Origin: Planctomycetota bacterium
GTDB taxonomy: Bacteria > Planctomycetota > Planctomycetia > Pirellulales > UBA7805
NCBI GenBank assembly: GCA_003389215.1
Contig: QQVP01000090.1
Span: forward strand, 1 to 64,000
Direction of reading: 5' to 3'
DNA length: 64,000 nucleotides
Shown: positions 10,200-19,267 of the stretch, piece after piece
Numbering within the stretch: the stretch's first letter is position 1
Layout: each line of letters begins with the position of its first letter
Notes under the pieces: model-generated
Database searches by the model: none
Seen by the model: the letters and a program-made list of their open reading frames with translations, nothing else
What the model was told of the DNA's origin: nothing
Position numbers and translations under genes: made by a program

Positions 10200-12122
10200 A
10201 TGCATTCCCTGCGAATTGCCCCGGCCGTAGCACTGGCTGCCGGAGTCCTGTTTCTTTTTGCGACCACGGTCGACGCCAAACCGCCCAAGATCAAGGACGC
10301 CCTGAAGCTCAAGCCGATTCAGCGCGACGTGACGTACGACCAGCCGACGGCCGCGGAGGCGGCCAAGTGCACCATCGATACCGAAAACGACGATCGTCAG
10401 CACGGCTGGGTCGTGCGAAACGCGGACGGCCAGGTGCTGCGGCGGTTCGTCGACACGAACCGCGACAAGGTAGTCGATCGATGGTGCTACTTCCGGGCCG
10501 GCGTCGAGGTCTATCGGGACGTCGACAGCGACTTCAACGGCAAGGTCGACCAGCACCGCTGGCTCAATACGGCGGGACGCCGGTGGGCCATCGACAAGAA
10601 CGAAGACGGTACAATCGACCGCTGGCGTGCCATTTCTGCGGAGGAAGTTTCCGCCGAAGTGGTCGCCGCGCTGGCGACGCGCGATTCGCGGCGTTTCGCC
10701 CGCCTGCTGTTAACCTCCGACGAGCTCAAGCAGCTGGGCCTGGGCAAATCGACTCAACAACGCCTGGCGACCGCCATGGGTAGCAGCGTGGGTCGTTTCG
10801 ATAAGCTCGCCAAGCAATCGCGGCAACTCTCCAGCGACACCCGTTGGATCGACTTCTCGGCCGTCCAGCCGGGCATTGTACCGGCCGGCGAGAACGGCTC
10901 GACCAAGGATGTCATCGTCTATGAGAATGTCGCGGCCATGGTCGACACCAAGGGCAAGCAGGGCCTGGTGCACATCGGCACGCTGATCGAAGTCGGCGAC
11001 GTGTGGCGCGTGGTCAGTGCGCCGCGACTCTCCGGGGACGGGGCGACCGCCGACGCGTCGGGCGACAGCTTCTTCTTCCGCCAGGTTGCCGCCAGCGTGC
11101 CCAGTGGCAGTGCTCCGTCCGGCGGCACGGTCCTGACGGACGAGGTCCAGAAACTGCTCGCTCAGCTTGAAAAGCTCGAGCCGCAGATCGCTACGGCCAA
11201 GTCGCCCTCGGCGATGGCCAAACTCAATGCCCAGCGGGCCGAGATTCTCGAGCAGCTCTATTCCCAGGCCCAGTCCGACGAGGAACGCGATGCCTGGGGA
11301 CGCCAGCTGGCCGACATGCTCAGCACCGCGGCACAGTCGGGAGGTCTGCCGGACGGGGTTGAACGACTCAACCGCTTCTCGAAGAAGCTCGCCAAGCAAA
11401 AGTCACAACGGGATCTGGCTGCCTACGCGCGGTACCGGGCGATGATGGCCGCCTACAGCATGGACATGCAGTCGCCCAAGGCCGACTTCGTCAAGATTCA
11501 AGAGCAGTGGCTCAAGGACCTGAATACTTTCGTCAAGGAGTTTCCCACCAGCCCCGACGCGCCCGACGCGATGCTGCAACTCGCCACGGCCGAGGAGTTC
11601 GCGGGCGAAGAGGACAAGGCCAAGTCGTGGTACGGGCGGATCGTGAAGGAATTTGCGAATTCCGACGTCGCCCGCAAGGCCGAAGGCGCGATGCGGCGGC
11701 TCAACTCGGTCGGCAAGGTGATCTCGATTCGCGGCAAGGATTTCAAGAATCGGAACGTGAGCATCGCGGGACTGCGGAAGCGCTACGTGCTGGTGCAGTA
11801 CTGGGCGACCTGGTGCGAACCGTGCAAAGAGGACATGGAAGACCTGACCGACCTGGTGAGCAAGTACGGACGCAAGGGCTTCGCGATCTTGGGCGTCAAC
11901 GTCGACAACGATCGGGCAACGGCCCAAGCCTTCCTGCAGAAGAGTAAGTTCCCCGGGCGAATCGACCTCTATGAGCCGGGCGGGCTCGATAGCCGCCTGG
12001 CCAACGAGATGGGCGTGCTCACGCTGCCCACGATGTTGCTGGTCGACCCCAAGGGCAAGGTCATCAACCGCAATATCCACGTTGGCGAGCTCGAAGACGA
12101 GTTGAAGAAGCGGCTCAAATAG
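10200..12122 (+). CDS. Exported multi-domain protein with C-terminal thioredoxin (TlpA/ResA-like) domain
   Basis: 640 residues from the ATG that directly precedes a classic signal peptide (MHSLRIAPAVALAAGVLFLF...VDAK); GAGG lies about 10 bases upstream. After the signal come several Asp-rich EF-hand/dockerin-like loops (DTNRDKVVDRW, DVDSDFNGKVDQ, DKNEDGTIDRW) at about residues 65-140, then a helical middle region with TPR-like repeats (about 320-500). The C-terminal thioredoxin fold has the redox motif WCEPC (Cys539 and Cys542) and the cis-Pro loop LTLPTMLLVD. TlpA/ResA proteins reduce disulfides outside the cytoplasm. The combination with calcium-loop-like repeats is unusual and suggests a structural or metal-linked role. 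It is a single gene. Confidence 0.82.
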   Translation: MHSLRIAPAVALAAGVLFLFATTVDAKPPKIKDALKLKPIQRDVTYDQPTAAEAAKCTIDTENDDRQHGWVVRNADGQVLRRFVDTNRDKVVDRWCYFRAGVEVYRDVDSDFNGKVDQHRWLNTAGRRWAIDKNEDGTIDRWRAISAEEVSAEVVAALATRDSRRFARLLLTSDELKQLGLGKSTQQRLATAMGSSVGRFDKLAKQSRQLSSDTRWIDFSAVQPGIVPAGENGSTKDVIVYENVAAMVDTKGKQGLVHIGTLIEVGDVWRVVSAPRLSGDGATADASGDSFFFRQVAASVPSGSAPSGGTVLTDEVQKLLAQLEKLEPQIATAKSPSAMAKLNAQRAEILEQLYSQAQSDEERDAWGRQLADMLSTAAQSGGLPDGVERLNRFSKKLAKQKSQRDLAAYARYRAMMAAYSMDMQSPKADFVKIQEQWLKDLNTFVKEFPTSPDAPDAMLQLATAEEFAGEEDKAKSWYGRIVKEFANSDVARKAEGAMRRLNSVGKVISIRGKDFKNRNVSIAGLRKRYVLVQYWATWCEPCKEDMEDLTDLVSKYGRKGFAILGVNVDNDRATAQAFLQKSKFPGRIDLYEPGGLDSRLANEMGVLTLPTMLLVDPKGKVINRNIHVGELEDELKKRLK

Positions 12123-12370
12123 CCGCGTACGGACGCGACGGCACCGGTGGGCTTCTGCACCAGCAGTGGGGTGGAAGCAGGGCCGTTCGGTTCCGGTGGT
12201 AACGGCTCTACCGATTTAGCACGCCGCGGGACACTCGCCGAGGCCGTGAAGCTTGCCCACGGCGCCCCGCGCGCACCGTTACGTGCTAAGTATTTACAGA
12301 CTGAGAACCTGTGGCGGACGGCCGCCGCGTTGGCGTCGCGCAGCCGCAGGCCACGTTGGCTTCGGGAAAG

Positions 12371-12733
12371 ATGCAAGAAAACAAGTTCCAAATCGACCGC
12401 CGTCGACGGCCGCGACGACGAGCAGGCTTTTCGCTGCTCGAGTTGCTGGCCGTGGTGACGATCTTGGGCATTGTCGCCGTGATCATCATCCCGCGCGTCT
12501 CCTATTCGCGTGCCCAGGCACAGGAGCAGGCTTGCTTCCAGAACAAGGCCGAAATCAACACGGCCATCGAGCGTTACAACATCGAAAACGGCGAACTGCC
12601 CGACACGATGGCCGACCTCAACAATGCCACCTGGTTTCCCGACGGCATTCCCAACTGTCCGGTGTCGAACAACGCTTACGTGCTCAACGGCGCCAAGGTC
12701 CGCGTGCAAGGCCACACCACCGGCAGCCACTAG
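12371..12733 (+). CDS. Type II secretion/type IV pilin-like prepilin (GspG-like)
   Basis: 120 residues. The N-terminus has a basic leader and a prepilin peptidase site: after RRRAG the sequence runs FSLLELLAVVTILG, with Phe at +1 and the essential Glu at +5, then a hydrophobic helix to about residue 40. The short C-terminal domain has an N-terminal helix (QNKAEINTAIERYNIENG) and a small beta region with a Cys. This is the size of minor pseudopilins or pilin-like proteins. The start is the ATG 19 residues before the cleavage site; an upstream in-frame ATG would give an overlong leader. No secretion-system genes are adjacent, so it is an orphan pilin of the kind common in planctomycetes. Confidence 0.8.
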   Translation: MQENKFQIDRRRRPRRRAGFSLLELLAVVTILGIVAVIIIPRVSYSRAQAQEQACFQNKAEINTAIERYNIENGELPDTMADLNNATWFPDGIPNCPVSNNAYVLNGAKVRVQGHTTGSH

Positions 12734-12991
12734 AGCGCGGTCACGTGTTCGGCCGCGTAGTTTCCCGAGCCGCTACGAGCCGTCGCGGCCAGGCGGAATC
12801 TTTTGACATTTCTTTCGCGGCAGCGCTGAAACGGTTGCCGGCCCCCGCCCCGTCTGATACAGGTGAGGTTGTCGTTGGCGCGATCGACACCACGAGAGCG
12901 ACAAGCGGCCGCTCGCCGGCGAGACGAGCGAGCGCCGGGCCGACGACACCGGGTTACCGCGCACCGTTCCCAAAGCGAAGGAGGGCAACCG

Positions 12992-13057
12992 ATGCAAGAT
13001 CCGCCGTGCCACGAGGTCGGAGAGTCGCGGGTGGACCGACTCTCCCTAACACCGTGA
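12992..13057 (+). CDS. Possible 21-residue small ORF with a strong ribosome site
   Basis: MQDPPCHEVGESRVDRLSLTP is preceded by AAGGAGGG at ideal distance in an otherwise gene-free stretch. The 3' part of the ORF overlaps a perfect 8-bp hairpin (GGAGAGTC/GACTCTCC), and a good terminator follows at 13115-13150. It could be a real micro-peptide, a leader peptide or chance. No conservation can be judged here. Confidence 0.35.
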   Translation: MQDPPCHEVGESRVDRLSLTP

Positions 13058-13114
13058 CGTGAAGTCCACATGGGGTCATTTGGATTTCTCTTCTCGAAAA
13101 CACTTTCGCACAGC

Positions 13115-13150
13115 AAGCCCGTCGCGCCGCTGGTTGGTGCGACGGGCTTT
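13115..13150 (+). terminator. Rho-independent terminator, plus strand
   Basis: AGCCCGTCGCGCC, a short loop, and GTGCGACGGGCT are followed by TTGCTATTTCTT. It ends transcripts from the prepilin gene or from the small ORF at 12992. Confidence 0.65.
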
Positions 13151-13294
13151 GCTATTTCTTCCCGGCCGTTCTATCGAGGCTGACCTTTCCAGGCGACGGG
13201 CCTGTTCGGCGCAACGGGGCTGACTCCTGCGGTCGTTGCCCGCGACGCACGCGCTCTCGCCACTGCCGCGACGGCGAAGACCAGGTACCCCATG

Positions 13295-13326
13295 CAAAAA
13301 GCCCCCGGTTTCGCTCCGAGGGCTTG
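13295..13326 (-). terminator. Rho-independent terminator of the PEP-CTERM gene
   Basis: On the minus strand, AAGCCCTCGG, the loop AGCGAAA, and CCGGGGGCTT end in TTTTT. It lies about 200 bases after the PEP-CTERM stop codon, leaving a transcribed 3' region. Confidence 0.75.
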
Positions 13327-13383
13327 TTGCGATTGGCGATGTCGAGGGGAAATGACTTCGACTCGCCTGGTTCGCTGAGGCGA

Positions 13384-13431
13384 CTACCGCTCCGTAGTCA
13401 CCTCCACGACGTTGTTGTCGGTAAGGCTCAT
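13384..13431 (-). CDS. Possible 15-residue small ORF in the 3' region of the PEP-CTERM transcript
   Basis: MSLTDNNVVEVTTER is preceded by CAGGAG six bases upstream and sits between the PEP-CTERM stop codon and its terminator. Length and composition give no function. Listed only because of the good ribosome site. Confidence 0.22.
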   Translation of the reverse strand: MSLTDNNVVEVTTER

Positions 13432-13523
13432 TAGCAACTCCTGAGATTTCGCCTTATGTCTCCACCGGTGAAATCACGAATTTCGTTTCTCTCGAAGCGA
13501 GAGGTGTCGTTGCGTCTACCTCG

Positions 13524-14693
13524 CTAATCGTTTCCACATCGCCGCGATCGTCGCCACCCGGTCCAACCGAGCGCGAACAAACCGATGGCGGCGAGCACGT
13601 AGGTCGACGGCTCCGGCACGACGTCCAGGGCGTTCAGGTTGTCGCTCGCCAGGAGCCCGAGATCGCTCGCCGAGACAAAGACACTAACCACGCCCGGCGA
13701 ACCACCAGCGCCATCGGGATCGAGCGAAACCAGGATATCCCCCGGTCCGATCGTCTTTCCGAACGAGTCGATCGATCCGATCGTGGGCGAGCCCGGCGCC
13801 AGCGAAAAGAGCATCATGTCTTCCGCCGCGTCGGTCCAATCGAATAACGTGGCGGCCGGTTCGTAGAATGTGCTTCCGTTCTCCGCCAGGATCAAGGCAT
13901 CAATGTCGTCATTGATGTTGAGCCCAAGATCGGTGCCCAAGGCAAAGATGCCAAAGGTCGGGCCAGGCGCCAGTGGCGATTGCAGAATGTCCGATCCCGA
14001 CACTCCCAATCCGACTGCGGAGGCGGCGTCCAAGGAAAAGTACTTGAGACCGCTCAGGTCTTGTGCCTTCGGGTGGGCGCCGAAGATGACGTCCAATGCG
14101 TCCAGATCGTCGACGCCTTCGGTCAGTCCGATCGCGGGCAATCCAAAACTGCCGTCCGCATCGTAGACGAGTTCGTTCAGCGTCGGCTTCGAATTCGTGA
14201 CCGTGCCTGGCGCGGTGACCTTGATCAACGAAGCGAAGACGTCGGCCGCTGCACCCGCTCCGGTCGATTCACCGGCGACGCCGCTGCCGGCGGCACCCAC
14301 GGCGGAGCTGTCCACGGAGAACAAGAAGCCGTTCTGTTGGCCCGGAGCGATCCCGTGTCCCCCTGGGGTAAACGTGTCGGCGAGATCTTCGCCTCGCGAA
14401 AAGGCGTCGACATTGACCCCGGCGCCCGGAACATAGAGCCCGTTGGACGGAGGGCCGCCCGGCAAGTCTTGATTGATGGCGATGACCGGCGCCCCACCCG
14501 CTCCTGGCGCGTTGACCACGTCGGGAAAGGGTCCGGCAGGTGTGAAGATTTCGCCGGGACCTCCAGCACCGATGGCTGCAGAGGTCGAGAAAAGCATCGG
14601 CTCGGGGCCGAAGGTGGTTGCCGCCGCCGGCAACCCACAGACAAGCATGATCAGTGTTGCGACGCCCACGGCGCCGCCAAATTTCCACATCAT
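13524..14693 (-). CDS. PEP-CTERM sorting-domain protein
   Basis: 389 residues. Secreted, with a signal peptide ending near LPAAA, and a C-terminal sorting tail: VPEPSTYVLAAIGLFALGWT and then a basic WRRSRR cluster. In known systems an exosortase (EpsH/XrtA type) cleaves this tail, usually in bacteria that make exopolysaccharide. The body is Gly/Ala/Asp-rich with repeated LDALDV- and DIDALIL-like stretches and no recognised catalytic domain. The AAGGAG ribosome site abuts the first ATG. The third codon of that reading (ATG at 14693) gives a normal 6-base spacing and is used here. No exosortase gene is in the window. Confidence 0.88.
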   Translation of the reverse strand: MMWKFGGAVGVATLIMLVCGLPAAATTFGPEPMLFSTSAAIGAGGPGEIFTPAGPFPDVVNAPGAGGAPVIAINQDLPGGPPSNGLYVPGAGVNVDAFSRGEDLADTFTPGGHGIAPGQQNGFLFSVDSSAVGAAGSGVAGESTGAGAAADVFASLIKVTAPGTVTNSKPTLNELVYDADGSFGLPAIGLTEGVDDLDALDVIFGAHPKAQDLSGLKYFSLDAASAVGLGVSGSDILQSPLAPGPTFGIFALGTDLGLNINDDIDALILAENGSTFYEPAATLFDWTDAAEDMMLFSLAPGSPTIGSIDSFGKTIGPGDILVSLDPDGAGGSPGVVSVFVSASDLGLLASDNLNALDVVPEPSTYVLAAIGLFALGWTGWRRSRRCGND

Positions 14694-15169
14694 TAGCATC
14701 TCCTTTTACTCCGGGTGTAAAGACAATAGGGCGAACTCTGATGGAATCGAGATCCAGTGGATCACGAGACTCATCGGTTTACGAAAAAAGCCGTCGGTAT
14801 TCTCGCCACCTGGGGAGCCAATTTTCCCCGGGTACGCGAGCATACGGACAGCTCTTTGCGTCGACTTTCGATGGTGTTTCCGGGACACGAGCTCTCTCCC
14901 TCGATCGAGCGAATAACCGTACAGCGGCTAAAATGCCCGAAATCGACCCAAATGTCAAGCAGCTCGCCAAGAATTTCCAATTTTTTTCCCAGACCGTAAA
15001 CTGCCTCCACAAAAGGGGTAAGTGGCCGGCGACCAGCCTGGGTTTCTCCGCGTCAACATCGGGTAGAATCTCACGGGGCGCGAATTGGCCGATCCGATGT
15101 CGAGGCCCGGGGGGCGAGGGCTCTCCGAGCGGGCAGGACCATCGCCGTAACTCGAAACGTGGCAACGCT
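14694..15169. other. Divergent intergenic region
   Basis: Holds the upstream regions of the PEP-CTERM gene (minus) and the oxidoreductase gene (plus). It is slightly AT-richer than its neighbours near 14960-15010. I see no convincing promoter pair or RNA. ORFs extending back into it on the plus strand lack a ribosome site. Confidence 0.4.
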
Positions 15170-16186
15170 ATGAAACTACGGGTTGGACTCGTTGGACTTG
15201 GCTCCGCTTGGGAGCAGCGACACGCCCCGGCCCTGCGGACGCTCAGCGATCGCTACGATGTACGGGCCATCTGCGAGCAGGTTTTCCACCACGCGGAGCG
15301 GGCCGCCGAAGAGTTTGGAGCGGAGGCGGTCGATGGGTATCGGGCCCTAGCCGAACGCTCCGACATCGACGCGATCATGATGCTCTCGCCTCAGTGGTGC
15401 GGGGCCTTGCCGATCGTGGCCGCCTGCGAAGCGGGCAAGGCGGTCTATTGCGGGGCCGTGCTCGATCTGAATCGTGAGGCGGCCCGGGAACTAAAGCAGC
15501 GGGTGCAGCAGTCGGGCGTGGCCTTCATGGCCGAGTTGCCCCGGCGCCACGCGGCGGCGACCTTGCGACTCAAGGAACTGATCGCCACCCACCTAGGCCC
15601 ACCGCGAATTGTCTTCGCCCACCAACGCGTGCGGGGACACATCGCCGGTCGCAACGGCCTGCCCGGTCGGCAGCCGCCGACGGTGACCGAACACCTGATC
15701 GAGCTGATCGATTGGTGCCGCTACGTCGTGGGCCGGGAATCGCAGTCGGTGCTGAGCTGTGCGCATCGGCTCGACGGCGGCGGTCGCTCCGACTACGAGA
15801 TGATCAGTCTCGAATTCGCTGCGGACGAGGGTCAGGCACCGCCGGTCGCACAGATCAGTTGCGGCGACTACATCGCCCCCGATTGGCCCGAGGCGATTAC
15901 GTTTCGTCCGCCGGCCGCGATGCAGATTTCCTGCGAGCGTGGGGTGGCCTTCATCGACCTGCCCGCGACGCTCATTTGGTTCGACGAGGCGGGACGGCAC
16001 AAAGAGTCGCTTGAGACGGAACGCCCCGTAGGCGAGCAATTGCTCTCGCAGTTCCACCGGGCCGTGACCAGCCTGGTGCGACGCAGCGACCTGGACGATG
16101 CCTATCGGGCGCTTACTATTCTGAACGCGGCCCGCGAATCGCAGACCAGCGGCGCGCGGGTGCCGTTGGAATTCGACCTCGTTTAG
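15170..16186 (+). CDS. Gfo/Idh/MocA-family protein lacking the EKP catalytic motif
   Basis: 338 residues. The N-terminal Rossmann fold begins LRVGLVGLGSAW, and the family's second domain follows. At the place where active members have Glu-Lys-Pro (after GKAV) this protein reads CGAVLDLN, so the lysine used for substrate positioning and catalysis is missing. The later motif retains histidine and aspartate (TVTEHLIELIDWCRY). It may be a binding or regulatory relative rather than a dehydrogenase. It starts at the ATG preceding the Rossmann fold, in cytoplasmic form without a Tat signal. Its 3' end faces the minus-strand Gfo/Idh/MocA gene at 16274. Confidence 0.82.
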   Translation: MKLRVGLVGLGSAWEQRHAPALRTLSDRYDVRAICEQVFHHAERAAEEFGAEAVDGYRALAERSDIDAIMMLSPQWCGALPIVAACEAGKAVYCGAVLDLNREAARELKQRVQQSGVAFMAELPRRHAAATLRLKELIATHLGPPRIVFAHQRVRGHIAGRNGLPGRQPPTVTEHLIELIDWCRYVVGRESQSVLSCAHRLDGGGRSDYEMISLEFAADEGQAPPVAQISCGDYIAPDWPEAITFRPPAAMQISCERGVAFIDLPATLIWFDEAGRHKESLETERPVGEQLLSQFHRAVTSLVRRSDLDDAYRALTILNAARESQTSGARVPLEFDLV

Positions 16187-16273
16187 AGCATCCCGCTCGT
16201 GACATCGCATGGCCCGTGTCACCACTGGGCCTACTGAAACGCCACGGGGCCGACGAACACCCCGCCGCGGGAG

Positions 16274-17569
16274 CTACAGCGTGTAGCCTTCGCGATATTC
16301 GCGGCGGACGATCGAGGCCAACTCGGGAGCGTTCTTGGCTTCCATCTTCTCGGCGTCCCACTCCACCTTCTTGCCCGACCAGACGGCCAGGTTGCCAAGC
16401 AGTACCGTCTCGGTGAGCGGACCGGCGTAGTCGGGAAAGTTCGACACGGCCGGCTCGCCGCCCTTGATCGCATCGACCCACTCGCGGACATGCCCGCGCG
16501 ACTTGACGAAGTCGACCTTCACGGGCTGGGCACCGCCGAGGAGCTTGAACTCCCGTCCGTACGGCTCGGGCGAATAGAGCGTACCCTTCTCGCCGACGAC
16601 CAGGGCCCCGTTCTTGTTGATATCGGCGCCCAGGAACAGCTCGGGATTGGGCATCTTCGTGCCGTCGTACCAGTAGAGGGTGAGCGCCGGTCGTTTGTCA
16701 TTGGCCGCAAATTCGTAGCGAATCGTCGACCAACGCGGGAAGCTGTCGCCGTTGTGCCCGGGGGTTTCCGCCTCGACCGAGATGGGATTTCGCAGATCGA
16801 GTCCCATGAACGGCATATTCATGATGTGGCAGGCCATGTCGCCCAGCGAGCCGGTTCCGAAGTCCCAGTAGCCGCGCCACTTGAACGGATGGTAGCCCGT
16901 CGCGTACTCCCGCATCGGTGCGGGACCGACCCACAGATCCCACTCGACGTGGTCGGGCTTGGGCGTGGGGTCGGGCCGCTCGTTTCCTTGCGGCCAGATG
17001 GGACGATCGGTCCAGACGTGTACCTCGGAAACGTCGCCCAAGACGCCGGCCTGAATCATCGCGGCCGCCTCGCGAAGTCCGGCGTTTGACGTGCCCTGAT
17101 TTCCCATCTGCGTGGCCACGTTGTGTTCCTTCGCCAGGCGGGCCAGCTCGCGGGCTTCGAAGATCGAGTGCGTGAGCGGCTTTTGGCAGAAGCAGTGTTT
17201 GCCCAACTTCATCGCCATGGCGGCGGCCGGGGCATGGGTATGATCGGGCGTGCTGATGGTCACCGCGTCGATCTTGTCGCCCAGCGTGTCGAGCATCTCG
17301 CGAAAGTCGACGAACGTATCTTTCGCCTTGAGCTTGCGGGCCGCCTGTTCGAGCCGCTGCGTGTCGATATCGCAGACAGCCACCATGTCGCCCAGTCGGG
17401 CGGCGTTCAGCGAGTCGCTGTCGCCCTTGCCGCCGATGCCGATCGACGCGAACTGAATCCGCTCGTTCGCCGAGCGACTGTCGTCGGCACGCAGGCCCCC
17501 GGCGACCCAAAAGCCAGCGGTGGTGATGGCACTCGTCTTCAGAAAGGTACGGCGTGTCGCGCGGGCCAT
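16274..17569 (-). CDS. Tat-exported Gfo/Idh/MocA-family oxidoreductase
   Basis: 431 residues. The N-terminus is a twin-arginine signal (TRRTFLKTSA, then a hydrophobic stretch to about residue 28), so the folded protein is exported with its nicotinamide cofactor. The Rossmann fold follows (FASIGIGGKGDSD), then the catalytic block GKHCFCQKPLTHS, where Gln replaces the usual Glu of EKP while the Lys is kept. The long C-terminal domain has PFKWRGYWDFGTG, GSLGDMACHIMNMPF and a GEKGTLYSPEPYG loop. Such planctomycete proteins probably act on sugars or sugar alcohols outside the cytoplasm; the substrate is unknown. GAGGAG lies ahead of the ATG. Single gene. Confidence 0.9.
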   Translation of the reverse strand: MARATRRTFLKTSAITTAGFWVAGGLRADDSRSANERIQFASIGIGGKGDSDSLNAARLGDMVAVCDIDTQRLEQAARKLKAKDTFVDFREMLDTLGDKIDAVTISTPDHTHAPAAAMAMKLGKHCFCQKPLTHSIFEARELARLAKEHNVATQMGNQGTSNAGLREAAAMIQAGVLGDVSEVHVWTDRPIWPQGNERPDPTPKPDHVEWDLWVGPAPMREYATGYHPFKWRGYWDFGTGSLGDMACHIMNMPFMGLDLRNPISVEAETPGHNGDSFPRWSTIRYEFAANDKRPALTLYWYDGTKMPNPELFLGADINKNGALVVGEKGTLYSPEPYGREFKLLGGAQPVKVDFVKSRGHVREWVDAIKGGEPAVSNFPDYAGPLTETVLLGNLAVWSGKKVEWDAEKMEAKNAPELASIVRREYREGYTL

Positions 17570-17922
17570 GGAAGGTCTCCTCGACTAATCGGGCGGGCAG
17601 CGGGGGAAGGATGTTCGACGCCAGGCGGTCGTCGGGCGTGGTTGGATGCCACCAGCGGCGGCGGAGCTAATTGTACTCGGCCCGCGCACCGGCCAACAAC
17701 CACCACGCTGCTAGCGACGCGTCTGGCTGGGGGCACAGCGCGCCGCCAGGCACGGCTCCCCGTTTGCCAACACAATTCCAGTCGATTACGCTGAAACCGT
17801 TTACGAGGTAGCGGCTTGCGTCGACCGGAGCGGACGCGACCGCCCCCACGGGGCTTCTGCCGCCCCAGGCGTCGCGACAGAGCACGGCGTCGTCACAGAG
17901 CACCGAGAGAACCGGAGGCATT
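17570..17922. other. Divergent intergenic region
   Basis: Spacer between the Tat oxidoreductase gene (minus) and the LRR protein gene (plus). It is GC-rich, without clear promoters, repeats or RNA genes. Confidence 0.4.
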
Positions 17923-19200
17923 ATGTTCCCACGTCGTCGGATGACAGCGTACTTCATTGCGATGGGAAGCGTCGCGCTCGCGTGGGGTCTCTTGGGCGGC
18001 CGCGAGGCCGTTGCCGAACACCACCAGCAGGCCGCGATCGAAGCGCTCACGAAGGTCGATGGCCGCGTCAAGAAGAACGACCAGGGCGAAGTCGTCGAAG
18101 TCGACCTGAAGGCGGCCCGTGGCGGCGAGGCCCTGTTGGAACACGTCGTCCAATTCCCCAAGCTGCAAAAGCTGGTGCTGTGGGGGGCGGAATTCACCGA
18201 CGCCGGGCTCGATCGCATCGCCGGACTGAAAAATCTCACCTATCTGCAGCTGGAAAACACCGACACCACCGACGCCGGCCTGGCCAAGCTGACCTCGCTC
18301 GACAAGCTCAAGTTTCTCAATCTCCGCCGCTGCTCGCGCATCAGCGACGCGGGCCTGGCCGCCGTCGGCCAGCTCGAAAACCTCGAGCAACTGCTGCTGC
18401 TCTACACTGAAATCGGCGACGCGGGACTCGCCCACCTGCAGAATCTCAAGAAGCTCAAGGTCCTCGATCTGCGCGGCTGCGTGCAGGTTTCCGACGCCGG
18501 CATCGAGCACGTCGTCGATCTGCCCAACTTGCAGCGACTCAAGCTCCGCTGCCCCGCCGTGACCGACGCCGGCGTGGCCGCCATCGCGCGGATGAAGAAG
18601 CTCCGCGGGCTGTGGCTCGAGGATACGCAGACCTCCAGCGACGGCCTGATGCAGCTGGCCGACCAGACGAAGCTCGACGAGATCTACCTGTTTCGCTCCA
18701 AGGTCGACGACGCCGGACTGGCCGCACTCAAGGACATGCCCCGGCTCAAGCAGGTCAACATTCGAGCCACCGCCTGCGATGGAACCGGGCTGGTTCACCT
18801 GAAACGTTGCGCCGACACACTGAAGGTGTTTGATGCCAGCGAGACCGTGGTCGACGACGACGGGCTCGCACACTTGAGGGACCATACCCGCCTGGAAAAG
18901 TTGAATCTCTGGCTGGCCTTCGTGGGCGACGACGGCTTGGCCCATCTGGCCAACATGAAGAAGCTCAAGTGGCTCAATCTCGACGAGACGGTGGTGACCG
19001 ACGCCGGCCTGGCCCACCTGGCGGACCTGGAGAACCTCAACTGGCTCAGCCTGGTGGCAACCGACGTGACGGACGAGGGGCTTGAGCACCTGGCCGGCCT
19101 GAAGAACCTGAAGACGCTCCACCTCGGTCAAACCCGTGTTACCGACAAGGGCATCGCCAAGCTGAAAGAGGCCATTCCGGGCCTCAACGTCGAAGAGTAA
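17923..19200 (+). CDS. Exported leucine-rich-repeat protein
   Basis: 425 residues. The N-terminus is a signal peptide or anchor (about residues 8-31), followed by about 13 leucine-rich repeats of roughly 24 residues with the pattern L-x-x-L-x-L-x-x-T-x-V-T-D-A-G-L-A-x-L. This is the cysteine-free GALA/AMN1-like class that forms a curved solenoid. No catalytic domain is present, so it is likely a protein-binding scaffold in the cell envelope. GGAGG seven bases upstream supports the start. The gene is convergent with the downstream Ser/Thr kinase gene, so they are not an operon. Confidence 0.87.
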   Translation: MFPRRRMTAYFIAMGSVALAWGLLGGREAVAEHHQQAAIEALTKVDGRVKKNDQGEVVEVDLKAARGGEALLEHVVQFPKLQKLVLWGAEFTDAGLDRIAGLKNLTYLQLENTDTTDAGLAKLTSLDKLKFLNLRRCSRISDAGLAAVGQLENLEQLLLLYTEIGDAGLAHLQNLKKLKVLDLRGCVQVSDAGIEHVVDLPNLQRLKLRCPAVTDAGVAAIARMKKLRGLWLEDTQTSSDGLMQLADQTKLDEIYLFRSKVDDAGLAALKDMPRLKQVNIRATACDGTGLVHLKRCADTLKVFDASETVVDDDGLAHLRDHTRLEKLNLWLAFVGDDGLAHLANMKKLKWLNLDETVVTDAGLAHLADLENLNWLSLVATDVTDEGLEHLAGLKNLKTLHLGQTRVTDKGIAKLKEAIPGLNVEE

Positions 19201-19267
19201 CCGCAACTTCGAAGAGCAGCCGCGTCGGCAACGACGGCGCCAGGGCGGCCCGACACGGACCCCTGCC

